A stretch of 64,000 nt of DNA, taken from the NCBI GenBank assembly GCA_025506515.1, contig CM046444.1, forward strand, positions 77,185,533-77,249,532, read 5' to 3'. Made by a program: the position numbers and the translations under genes. The DNA comes from Flaveria trinervia (taxonomy: Eukaryota; Streptophyta; Magnoliopsida; Asterales; Asteraceae). Each line of letters begins with the position of its first letter. The stretch's first letter is position 1. A model generated the notes under the pieces. That model had not been told where the DNA came from. It made no database searches and saw nothing but the letters and a program-made list of their open reading frames with translations. Positions 54,421-64,000 of this stretch are shown here, in pieces.

Positions 54421-57400
54421 TTATTCTAGCTGCAGCATACCAAGCCTTAACACCAGGTTGTGGAAAGTTGAACTATCCAAAGGCTTAGTAAAAATGTCTG
54501 CAAGCTCATCAGCACTAGGCACAAACATAGGATTAATTAGACCCTTTTCAAAACAATCTCTTATAAAATGATGTCTAATTTCTATATGTTTGGTCCTAGA
54601 GTGCTGGACAGGATTTTTGACAATGCAAAGAGCTGAAGCACTATCCATTAATAATGGAGTCTTAGTCTCTGTAATGCCATAATCCAAAAGTTGATTCTGA
54701 AGCCAGAGTATTTGGATGTACAACTTGCAGCAGCAATGTACTCGGCTTCAGCAGTGGATGTAGCAACAGATGTTTGTTTCTTACTCTGCCAAGAAATCAA
54801 ACAGTTGCCTAGGAATTGGCATCCACCAGAAGTTGATTTCCTGGTCAACTTACACCCTGCATAGTCACTATCAGAGAAAGCAACTAATTTGCAAGAATGT
54901 CCAGTGGAATACCATAAGCCTAGAGATTGTGTACCTTGCAGATATCTAAAGATCCTCTTGACTGCAATCAGATGAGACTCCTTAGGTGCAGCCTGAAATC
55001 TAGCACAAACACATGTAGCAAACATAATATCTGGTCTAGAAGCTGTTAATACATCAAGGAACCAATCATACATCTGTAAGGGTTTCATCAACACCTTTAC
55101 CTTTCTGATCAACATCCAATTGTGTGGTGTTGCACATGGGAGTAGAACAGGGTTTACAGTTTTGTAAATCAAACTTATTCAAAAGATCTTTTGTGTATTT
55201 AGACTGATGAATGAAAATTCCATCAGCTTTTTGTTTGATTTGCAAACCTAGAAAGAACTGTAATTCTCCCATTGCACTCATTTCAAACTTCTGTTGCATT
55301 AAGTTTGGAAATCCTCACACAATTGGGGATCAGAGGATGCAAATATAATATCATCAACATAAATTTGAACAAGTAGCTTATGCTGATCCACCTTCTTAAT
55401 AAATAAAGTTTTATCTATGGAGCCTCTAGTGAAATTATTCTGTAGAAGAAAGTTTGATAAGGTCTCATACCAGGCTCTAGGTGCTTGTTTCAACCCATAA
55501 AGAGCTTTATCAAGCTTATATACCCATTCTGGGTGCTTATTATCCTCAAAGCCTGGTGGTTGACACACATAAACTTCTTCTTTATTGTACCATATAGAAA
55601 AGCACTTTTGACATCCATTTGAAAAACTTTAAGATTGTGGAGTGCAGCATAGGCTAAAAACAATCTAATTGCCTCCAGTCTGGCTACAGGGGCAAAGGTT
55701 TCATCATAATCAATACCTTCTTCTTGTGCAAACCCCTGCACAACCAGTCTGGCCTTGTTCTTAACAATTAGCCCATTTTCATCAGTTTTATTCCTAAACA
55801 CCCATTTAGTGCCTATTGCACACTTACCTGGGGTAGAGGAACAAGCTCCCACACTTGCTGTTTCTTGAACTGAAGAAGCTCAAGCTGCATGGCTTCAACC
55901 CATCCATTGTCTCTCAAAGCAACATGATAGTTCTTCGGCTCTAGCTGACTGATGAAGAGAGCATAGAAGCAGAAATTGGACAACTGGCTTCTGGTTGAGA
56001 CACCAGCATTGATATCACCAAGGATTTGAGATATTGGGTGATTTTTCAGCTCTTGGTAAACAATCAAATCTGTGCAAGTGTTTGTAGGATCTTCAGCAGC
56101 AGCAGATGTTGATGCAGATTCTTGAAACCATGAAGATGGTGGCAACTCAAATGAAGTTGAGGATGCAGAAATCTCATCAGCATTTGTTGTGGATGGTGGT
56201 GCGGCTGGAGCTACAGGAGCATCAGGTTTAGAGGACTCAGGCAGTTGATCACTAAACCTGAAGAGGTGATTACTACTATCATCATCATCTTCAGTAGTAA
56301 CACCAGGTGGTGAACTGTTGACAGGAGCAACAGCAGGAGATTGATAAGGAACATATTGCAGTATGTCCAAATCAAAGAGCTCCACAGGGCTTTGTGGAAT
56401 CTTGTCCTTTGGAGATTCATTGAACTTGACATGTAGAGTCTCTTCAACCATCTTTGTTCTGCAGTTGAAGACTCTGTATGCCTTGCAAGTTGATGAATAA
56501 CCAACAAGTACCCTGCATCCACCTTAGGATCAAATTTCTGGAGCTGATCCTTTGTGTTGAGAATGAAACAGGGACACCCAAATGCTCTAAAGAATGAAAT
56601 GAGAGGGGCCAAATGATGTAGAACTTCATATGGAGTCTTCATCAACCTCTGATTTATTAGCACTCTATTCTGCACATAGCATGCTGTGTTGACAGCTTCA
56701 GCCCAAAAGGTCAATGGCAGTCCAGAATCAGCCAACATAGACCTTGCAGCTTCAATGAGGGTCCTGTTCTTTCTCTCCACAACTCCATTCTGTTCAGGAG
56801 TTCTTGGAATACTAAACTGTCTCTTTATTCCCTTGGAAAGGTAGAACTCATCAAGTGTATTGTTCCTGAATTCTGTTCCATTGTCACTTCTAATACACTT
56901 GACTGAGAGGGAATACTGCTTCTCAGCATACAACACAAAGTTTATGATCTTCTGTGCAGCTTCATCCTTTGAATGTAGAAAGAAAGTCCATACAAATCTG
57001 GAGTCATCCACAATTACCAGACAGTATTTCTTTTGTGCCATGCTCATCACTCTCACAGGACCAAAGAGATCCATGTGAAGAAGTTGTAAGCAGGCAGTGG
57101 ACTTTGGTTCTTCAATAGGTGGAAATGAAACCTTGTGCTGTTTTCCTTTCAAACAAGCAGTGCAGTTGTTTTCACACTTGAACTCCTTCATAGGCATCCC
57201 CTTACTAAACTATGGTGTATCAGCTGATTCATGTTCTTGAAGTTAACATGTCCCAGCCTTCTATGCCATAGATTAGATTCTTGAGGAGAGGCCTTGGAAA
57301 ATAGGCAAGGATGGCCTTTGAGATCAATTTTCTTGGAAAGATCTAAGGCATACACTCTTCCTGTCCTGTTGGCCTTCAGGAGAGTGTGAGCATCCAATAC

Positions 57401-57737
57401 CTTGTCAATCAAACTCAGAACTTTGGATGACAGAATCCTGCAGTTCTGGCTTGTGAAAAGGGCAACATGGCCTTTGTCACACAATTGACTGACACTCAAG
57501 AGGTTATACTTGAGATTTTCCACATGGTTGACATCATCAAACTTTATTTCCCCATTGGAAACAAAGCCCTTCCCGATGATGTAACCTCTTGCATCATTGC
57601 CAAAAGAAACAAATCCCTTCCTTCCTGGAGAGTAGTCATTAAGAAGTGAGTTGTTCCCAGTCATATGCATAGATCCCCCACTGTCTACATACCAGATGCT
57701 ACTTTGGCATGTTGAAGAAACCTGCATAAATAAACAA
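54421..57737 (-). pseudogene. pol of element F (protease, integrase, RT, RNase H)
   Basis: Protease WYVDSGGSMHMTG lies at about 57660-57697. GAG-pre-integrase has LWHRRLGHVNFKNMNQ and CTACLKGKQHK. The integrase core (56700-57100) has LLHMDLFGPVRVMS, IRSDNGTEF and TPEQNGVVERKNRTLIEA, so D, D and E are intact. RT (55299-55852) has [26 protein letters not shown] with catalytic Asp kept, [17 protein letters not shown] and YVDDIIFAS. RNase H (54421-55172) has FSDSDYAGCKLTRKST and STAEAEYIAAASC, ending LGMLQLE with TAA. All catalytic motifs are present. About eight one-base frameshifts (for example near 57200, 56450, 55830, 55600, 55310 and 54720) divide it. Confidence 0.92.
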
Positions 57738-57745
57738 TCAGTTAG
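57722..57745 (-). promoter_or_regulatory. gag-pol junction of F: TGA and 3'-splice-like site
   Basis: Gag ends VSKTN with TGA at 57738-57740. On the minus strand AACTAACTGATTG then TTTATTTATGCAG follow, with the AG at 57722-57723. The layout equals that of G. One extra A shortly after (CCAAAGT against CCAAGT in G) shifts the frame into protease. Confidence 0.4.
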
Positions 57746-60583
57746 TTTTGGAGACCCAAACCTTTTTGGTTTTGGGCCTGGTCTCATCAACAGATGGTAA
57801 ACTAACAGGTTTATTGGACACAATAGCTTGAGGTGAAGGAGATGGTGTAGAAGAGGAATCCTTTGGCTTGGATCTCCTTTTCTGGGGTTTCAACACAGGG
57901 CCATCAAGTTGGTTAACTCTTCCCAACAGATGTTGAACCATCATTACCAGCTGTGTCTGATTCTGGGAGAGAGCTTTCAGCTCTTCAGACACATTGGTAT
58001 TGGTGTTTGATGATGAGTTCTTGTGTTGCACCATCTTCTTTTGAGCAACCTCAGCTATTGCCTGTTGCACTCCTTCCTTTTTAGATTTCTTTTTGGACAT
58101 AGGAGTAACAGGATTTGATGCTGCTGGTACAAACTTGGACTCAAACTCAGTTTTCATTTTAGCCAAGTTTTCTTTAATTTTCTCCTTTTGTTTGAGTTTG
58201 GATCCCTTTTTGTACCAACAATCATCTGTGAGATGATTGAATAGACCACATATTTCACATGGTTTCTTCTTCATCTTCTGTTGATCATCAACTAAAGAAG
58301 ATGAAACTACTGAAGACTTGCTCTTCAGCAGTTTAGAAGCACTTTTTGCCTTCTTGTCAACTTCCTTAGTAGGCTTCAAATCCTTCCTACTGACAGTTTT
58401 CTTCTCTTCAGTGCTGTCAGTCATTAGGATTTGAACTCCAGATGTTATCCCCTGCTCTCCAGTACCCTCAGTACTTCTAGGGATAACACTTGGGTTGATC
58501 AACTCATTGATCATGTGAGTGTCAGCAGTTGAACCATCAATATCAGCTGATAGGTTCACAGAGGGATTACTACTGACTTCAACTACTGATGGTGCTTTAT
58601 CAAGTAGTGAATCACATGATGAGGTGGATTGGTCATTACTTTCTCCATCAGATTCTGCTCCTGCTCTTGAAGCAAAAACTGTAGGAGGAGCAGTGTGATT
58701 ATAACCAATTCCAAACTTCACATTGGAAGCTGTTTGCTTACTAAGAAGCATTTCAAAGCCCTTGCAAGATTGTACCCATCGATCACACTCTACCTGGGTG
58801 ACAGCAAGAGTATCTTTGAGGTCTTTGTACTTCTCTAAGAGTACATCCTCCCTAGCCTTATCATCAGAAATTTGGCATTTTAATTGTAAATCTCATCAGT
58901 TTTCTCTTTTAGCACAGACTCAAACTCAGCTTTATTTTTGGAAATTATTTGTTCTAGCTCTACATTTTTATTGATTAAAGCCACATTTGCTTCTCTAATA
59001 GAGGCAAATGCTGCTATGCAAGTTTCAGAACATAATTTGGCCTTAGCCTCAGAGGATACCTGTGATACCTTTGTTGAAGAGGTACTTGAGATGATCCATC
59101 AGAGGATTCCAAAGCCATGAGAGCTAGATTTCCAAAAGGATGCTCACCACCATGTTGACCAGCACCTGAGAACAGTTGTTCATTACCAGACACATCATCT
59201 GGTAAACTGCTCCAGTCAACAACTCCTGGTGTGAAGAAGCTGTGTTGTTGAAGTTGATTAGGTTGATGAGATTGGGATGGTTGAGGCTCAGGGAGTGCAT
59301 GTGGTTGCTGAGCAGTGGGTGCTTGAACCTGGCCTGGTTGTGGCATGTAATAGCAGGGGTATGGATATGGCATTGGCCCCTGTGGAACAAAATATGCAGG
59401 AGATTGTGGTTGATGATGATAACCAGAATTGACAGGTTGTTGCCCTCTGTTTTGTTGACTATTGCCAGGGAAAGTCACAAAAGGTGCAGGAGAGTTAGAT
59501 CCAGATGATCTACATTCTCTTGCAAAGTGCCCAAGCCTGTGGCATTTATGGCACTTCAACTTACTCTTGTCAAAACCAACTTTGGTTTTGCCAGAGAGTC
59601 CTGGGAATTTCCTTCCAGTTCTTTTGTAGAACTTCTGAGATCTGATATTTATCAAGGCCATTTGGCTCAAAATATCCATCTCTTCTAAGTCATCATCAGC
59701 AATCCCCTTGAGATCATCCATGATGAAACATAGATTGTCACTATTACTACCAGCAGAATGACTATCAACACTCACAAAGGCAGGCTCAGAAGTGTTTGTA
59801 GAGAAATCAATATGCTCATCATACTGGCTTTCAGATGACGCATATTCTGACTCTTGATGTCCAATCAGGGCAGTGTTCCCTTGGACAAAATCCTCAGTGA
59901 GCTTGCCAGATGAAACCAATTTCCTTTTCTGCTCTATCTCTCTCTCAATGTAAGCAGTTTCCCATGAAGTTGGGTGAGAGATAGGCGATCAACATCAGCA
60001 TTTGAGCGTAGAACAATGGTATATGTTTCCATCTCTCAGGCAGTGATCTTAAGAATCTATGGTTCATCTGACTCCTGGTATATTCATGTTTAACCATTTT
60101 CAATTCAGAGATTAAACATGAAAACCGCTCAAATTGTTGAGTCAGAGTCTCACCCTTTCTATGAGAGAAAGTCTCATATTGTTGGGCGAGGATTTCCCTG
60201 TTGTTTGCTAAAACCTCATCAGTACCACCAATTGTTCTTTGATGGCATTCCAGAGGTCATGAGCAGACTCACAATGCAGAAGCCCAGAGTAAATCTCATT
60301 AGGAATAGCCATAGCCAAAATTCCATGGGCTTTTGCATCGATTTCAAACAACTTCTTGTCCTCATCGGAGTATTGCTCCTTCTTCTTTGGAACCAACTGG
60401 TTTGTTTCCGGATCATTCACCATTGGCTTATGGTCCATGTACCACAGATGTCCAACAACCTGAGCTATTGACAGACAGGTGATGGAGCAATCTTCTCTGC
60501 CAAATGTTATACTCATTCCTCACCAAGATCGGAGGCTTGGTAGAGGATCCAGTATTGAAAGGATCATTCGAAGAAGTAGTCAT
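57738..60583 (-). pseudogene. gag of element F
   Basis: It starts at ATG 60581-60583 (MTTSSNDPFNTGSS), 190 bases inside the primer site. The UBN2-type domain (60200-60580) has EYNIWQRRLLHHLSV and EIDAKAHGILAMAIPNE. A 301-residue open part (59014-59919) holds the first knuckle CHKCHRLGHFAREC (about 59515-59556) and a Pro/Gln-rich stretch. A coiled coil follows (58750-59010). A 337-residue open part (57738-58751) holds the second knuckle CEICGLFNHLTDDC (about 58215-58257), KKKSKKE-type basic patches and the end at TGA 57738. Frameshifts lie near 60440, 60230, 59930 and 58890. Length is about 940 codons, long for a copia gag. Confidence 0.88.
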
Positions 60584-60791
60584 TGTGGAAAATCAGACAG
60601 ATTCAAGTAAAATCACAATAATTTAGCTCAAAACCACACAGAACCTCAAATAAAACGGCCAGAAGCGATACACTCTCAATCTCTATAACAGATCCTTGCG
60701 AATTTGCTAATTCGATTAAACTTAGAGCGATTGAACAGTTTCAATGATCAATTGTTAGATCGATCAATGATTAACCTGCTCTGATACCATT
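60584..60791 (-). promoter_or_regulatory. Element F leader with primer binding site
   Basis: Plus-strand GCTCTGATACCA at 60778-60789 is the reverse of TGGTATCAGAGC (tRNA-iMet), two bases from the LTR. The rest is non-coding leader similar to that of G but without its long A run. Confidence 0.93.
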
Positions 60792-61663
60792 TGTTAGAAT
60801 CTCAGCCCTTGGTTTAATCGATTGAACAGATATAGCAGCGGAATAGCTCAGAATTAGACAAATTCAAACAAGAACATTTGATATAAAACGATAAGAGAAT
60901 TTTGTTATAGAGAGAGAAATATCCGACAAAAGGAATATTGCATTAAGATTGTCGGCCTCAAAGGCACGATTACAGGTGAGTCATCCTTCCTTATAAAGGA
61001 AAGAGTGACGTAGGCTGATGTCACTTGAAAGTGACATGTAACCGTTTGATAACTACTGATGTTTAACAACTACTGAAGATGTCAACAACTGACATCTTCT
61101 TACAAATGTTCCTAAGTGTTAAACATCTTATTTACAACTACTGAAAAACATAAAACTACTGACACTACAACAACTGAAGAACAACCTCTTCAGTTGTTTA
61201 CAAGTACTGAAAAAAAAGAAACTACTGAAGAAGAAAAACCATCACAACAACTGAAGAAGCCCTCTTCAGCTGTTGTCATCAGCTGTTAACATCAGCTGAT
61301 GTCTTCAGTACTTGAACATCAGACTTTGTCTTTCAGCTGTTGATCTTCAGTCTTTGTCTTCAGTACTTGTTGAAGTCTTCAGACTTTAGATCTTCAGCTG
61401 TTGTCTCAGTCTTTGTCTTCAGTACTTCAGACGTACTTCAGCAGTTGTATTCTTCAGACTTTGTAGAACAGCTGATCAGGTCTTCTTCAGCTGTTGTGAT
61501 GTCTTGTGGGTTTTTTTTTTTTTTTTTGATCAGGCCATTGGTTTTTTTTGTCCAAATGGGTTGTTTGTGATGAGCTCTTTTTTTTTTTTGTCTTCACTGT
61601 TGTGATGTCTGAGGGACTTAAGGGTTCTTCTCTGATCAGGCTCATTGTTCTGTTGGTCCAACA
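60792..61663 (-). repeat. 5' LTR of element F (872 bp, disturbed end)
   Basis: It matches 49287-50048 to about 61508, including the TATA palindrome at 60987-61001. From 61509 to about 61610 there are two long T runs and garbled partial copies of the LTR end (GATCAGGCCATTGG, then GATCAGGCTCATTG later), about 105 extra bases. It ends GGTCCAACA at 61663. The extra piece is probably an assembly or polishing fault. Confidence 0.88.
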
Positions 61664-62435
61664 TTAACATTTAATACCTTTTATTACCTTTTAATGATTA
61701 AATCCATTTAGGTATTTGTTTATGACATGGAAATGATAGTTAAGCAAACACAATGTAAAACATCAACCACATACCATAATCAACCTAAAGTAAGTGCGAA
61801 CCCAAGCATCTAAGTGGCCACACTTGTTTGCTCATCACAATTGTGGACCATAGGCCATTCGTAAGGTACAAAAAACACACCACAAAAGGCTTCCATGACC
61901 TCCCAGGCTTGAACCACATCCAAATGCTCCTGTTTCTTGTGTCTTCCCTTTGTGCTTCTAACGGTACATCTCATATTACAGAGATTATATCCTAATACAA
62001 GTTCTAGCAAAAAGAAAAGTACCTAATTCTTGTATTACATCCCAATAATAATAAAATCCACTTTAAAACAAAGCACCAATACTGATTATACAACCCAATT
62101 GAATGAAGAAAAAACAACCATTACAATCATCCAAATAACACAAGCTCAGGGCTAGGTTACGCACCATAATGAACAATGATCATATCATCAAAAACAAAAA
62201 TGAATCCCCCTAAAAACCAAAAATTTCAGCCAACACAAATTGAAATTCGGTTTTTATTTTGTCCCAACAAACAAAACAATACACTTACATGTCTTTCAAA
62301 GTTAATCACAAGCATGTGTGATATAACTTTGAAAGTAGGGAATTCATAAAACATGACATAGGAGCCCCTAAAGGGTTTTCAAGTCCCAAAAAACGAAAAA
62401 AAACAAAGACAAAACAGCTAGCTATCCACATAACC
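61664..62435 (-). other. Leader of element C, right of nested F
   Basis: Non-coding. It matches the A-prime leader (reverse of 3727-4300) over several blocks, for example the AGCACAAAGGGAAG block at about 61945. It continues the C leader from 48695-49286. A small ORF at 61810-62010 lies in this leader and has no recognisable product. Confidence 0.7.
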
Positions 62436-62448
62436 GCTCTAGATGCCA
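62436..62448 (-). promoter_or_regulatory. Primer binding site of element C (TGGCATCTAGAGC)
   Basis: The minus strand reads TGGCATCTAGAGC at the edge of the 5' LTR. It equals the site in A-prime at 3715 and differs from the TGGTATCAGAGC of the Sirevirus-like elements. Confidence 0.7.
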
Positions 62449-63192
62449 GTGGGGTTTGTTAGAAAAAGATACATTTAACCTTCTAAACTTAGTGAAAAAC
62501 ACAGTGGAAACAAGCATAATAACTTACTTATGAACTGAAATTTCTAGTTTCATCTTGATTTAACAAAGTTATAAACAACCCATAAACATAGTATCTTTAT
62601 ATGTGAATAAAAGCTAGCTACGTTAACACAAAACAAACAATATGGACAGCCATAATGAGGCTGCCAAGACTACCTTTCAGGAGCCAAATACAAAAAGTTG
62701 AGGATCATATGGATAAAAACATAACAACCAAGGCACCAAAAGAGGTCCTCTCAAGCTTGCATACCCCAGGCTCTAATACAAACACCTTGATGCTAGGATT
62801 GAACCCCAAAAAACGAAAGATAGCACTGCTCGAACCTTTTCAGCCGAGGATCCCTTTTCTAGTGTTGTGGTTTTGCATGTGAGAGAGAGAAGGAGATGGA
62901 GTGAATGTGTGTCCATGTGTGTGTGTTTTCATACCACAAAACAAAACAAAGAGAGTCACACCCAACAAGGGGCAGCCGAAATCTCTATTTCTTTGGGTTT
63001 TCCCCCCAATAGTTAAAACCAAATATTCAACACATTAACAAGTCATTTATAAAAGTTGTTCAAACAATTAACCTTTTATTTGAATAACTCATACACACTC
63101 ACTTATTATTTGATGTTATTTAACTAACTTAAATACATTACAAACAATATCTATAAACAAAAATCCATTAAATTGTTCAATCTCATATGCAA
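62449..63192 (-). repeat. 5' LTR of element C, cut by LTR K
   Basis: It matches 43016 to about 43800 with few differences, so the two ends of C are similar in age. At 63192, after CTCATATGCAACT, it stops and a Sirevirus-like LTR begins. The remaining 170 bases or so of the C LTR should lie beyond the right edge of the window. Confidence 0.85.
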
Positions 63193-64000
63193 CTTGTTGG
63201 ACCAAAAGAACCAATAAGCCGGATCAGAAAAACCTTAAGTCCCACAGACGTCACAACAACTGCTGAAGTCCACAACAGCTGAAGACAAGTGCTGAAGACA
63301 AAGTTTGAAGACAAGTGCTGAAGACAAAGTCTGAAGACAAGTGCTGAAGACAAAGTCTGAAGACAAGTGCTGAAGACAAAGTCTGAAGACAAGTGCTGAA
63401 GACAAAGTCTGAACACAAGTGCTGAAGACAAAGTCTGAAGACACAAGTGCTGAAGACAAAGTCTCAAGACACAAGTGCTGAAGACAAAGTCTGAAGACAC
63501 AAGTGCTGAAGACAAAGTCTGAAGACACAAGTGCTGAAGACAAAGTCTAAAGACACAAGTGCTGAAGACCAAGTATCAGACGATGTCACAACAGCTGAAG
63601 AGGTCTTCTTCAGTAGTTGTGATGGTTTTCTTTCAGTAGTTTAATGTTTTTCCTTTCAGTAGTTTTATAAAATGACTGATTGTTCTTCAGTCGTTGTAGT
63701 TTCAGTAGTTTCATATCAGTAGTTTTATGTTTTATACTTCGCACTCTGATATGTTCTCAGTAGTTGTGGACATTTCAGTAGTTTGTTAAGTTTTAGTTAT
63801 TTTTGTAATAAATCTGCGAGATGTCACTATCCCGTGATATCAGCAGTGATTGCATTCTATATAAGGAGTGTCAACATTATTGTAATCGGTGAATGATTGA
63901 GTAGAAACATTTGATATTATTGAAACATTCCTTTTCACAGAAATATATTCTCTCTTTACAACCGTATTTGTTCTTAATGCATACGAATATCAAACTCTTG
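63193..64000 (+). mobile_element. LTR K of a Sirevirus-like element, cut by window edge
   Basis: It starts TGTTGGACCAAAAGAACC on the plus strand and continues to the window end through the TATA region (CTATATAAGGAGTG at about 63859-63872). It is closest to the E-type LTR in its right half. U3 carries an 11-unit tandem repeat. Whether it is a solo LTR or the 5' LTR of a full element cannot be seen. Confidence 0.88.
63286..63572 (+). repeat. 26-28 bp tandem repeat in LTR K, eleven units
   Basis: Eleven units contain AAGTGCTGAAGACAAAGTCT followed by GAAGAC or GAAGACAC. The first five or six are 26 bp, the later ones 28 bp. The units lie in the LTR U3. They generate long Cys/Ser/Leu-rich false ORFs on the minus strand. 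Confidence 0.92.

Larger units (their letters stand above)
49287..61663 (-). mobile_element. Sirevirus-like copia element F, full length (12.4 kb)
   Basis: F on the minus strand has a 5' LTR 60792-61663, primer site 60778-60789, gag, pol, hairpin array with TATA box, third ORF, polypurine tract and 3' LTR 49287-50048. The target site ATTAA precedes it (49282-49286); after it the sequence reads TTAAC directly behind the LTR A, consistent with ATTAA minus one base. Outside a disturbed stretch in the 5' LTR the two LTRs differ mainly by single-base indels. It is the youngest-looking complete element here. It inserted in the leader of C. Confidence 0.94.
43016..63192 (-). mobile_element. Copia element C (TNT1-type) with nested F
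   Basis: C runs on the minus strand: 3' LTR 43016-43971, 3' untranslated region, pol, gag (ATG at 48694), leader, primer site at 62436-62448 and 5' LTR from 62449, cut at 63192 by LTR K. Full-length F (49287-61663) lies in its leader. GTTCA at 43011-43015 is its probable left target-site copy. Without F the visible part is about 7.8 kb. It is the most complete Group 1 copy here but is inactive. Confidence 0.88.

Noticed and set aside
61810..62010. A small minus-strand ORF as a possible host gene
   Set aside because: It lies in the leader of element C and matches the non-coding leader of A-prime. No domain is recognisable.
63183..63572. Long Cys/Leu/Ser-rich open frames on the minus strand
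   Set aside because: They are made by the 26-28 bp repeat, whose period avoids stops. No start context, domain or non-repetitive part supports a protein.
63286..63572. CRISPR-like regularly spaced repeats
   Set aside because: Units are contiguous with no unique spacers, inside an LTR, in plant DNA. The hairpin arrays at 36677 and 53705 also have repeated spacers and no cas genes.

Overview
This window is plant nuclear DNA made almost wholly of nested Ty1/copia LTR retrotransposons. I found no host gene, tRNA, rRNA or CRISPR array. Plant origin rests on copia polyproteins with plant-type tRNA-iMet primer sites, AT-rich LTRs with plant TATA boxes, and Sirevirus-like elements that carry a third open reading frame after pol. 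The style of the long gag and the third ORF recalls elements I associate with the daisy family (Asteraceae); that placement is from memory and not proven here.

Two groups are present. Group 1 is a TNT1-type copia family with LTRs of about 0.94-0.96 kb and the unusual primer site TGGCATCTAGAG: A (1-3110, +), A-prime (3111-4536, +), B (4537-6637 and 26516-27590, -) and C (43016-48694 onward to 63192, -). Group 2 is Sirevirus-like: gag with two CCHC knuckles, pol, then a third ORF. Its members are D (6638-26515, -), E (7650-13491, -, lacking pol), G (29407-41815, +), F (49287-61663, -), a solo LTR (23890-24905, +), a third-ORF remnant H (27590-29406 and 41816-42657, -), an LTR piece L (42658-43015, -) and an LTR running off the right edge, K (63193-64000, +).

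Target-site duplications resolve the nesting. A lies in the 5' LTR of A-prime, and B lies in the leader of A-prime. D lies in the RNase H region of B (ATAAT). E (ACATG) and the solo LTR (TGATG) lie in D. G lies in H (CAGTC). C lies in L. F (ATTAA, one base lost at the right junction) and K lie in the leader and 5' LTR of C.

The most interesting signal is in D, F and G. The 0.7-0.8 kb between pol and the third ORF holds an array of short hairpins, then a TATA box, then the third-ORF ATG 70-130 bases further on. Hairpin sequence differs between subfamilies (CTTCCGAAG/CTTCGGAAG in D; CAGTAGTT/AACTACTG in F and G), yet a spacing near 39 bp recurs and each motif also occurs in the element's own LTR. 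This suggests a separate internal promoter for the third ORF. Two other conserved designs appear: the LTR TATA box sits at the centre of a palindrome whose arms differ between subfamilies, and the gag-pol junction carries a stop codon followed within about 30 bases by a 3'-splice-site-like sequence.

Nearly all coding regions are broken. In F and G the breaks are mostly single-base indels, and F's two LTRs also differ mainly by single-base indels, so uncorrected long-read error may explain many of them.
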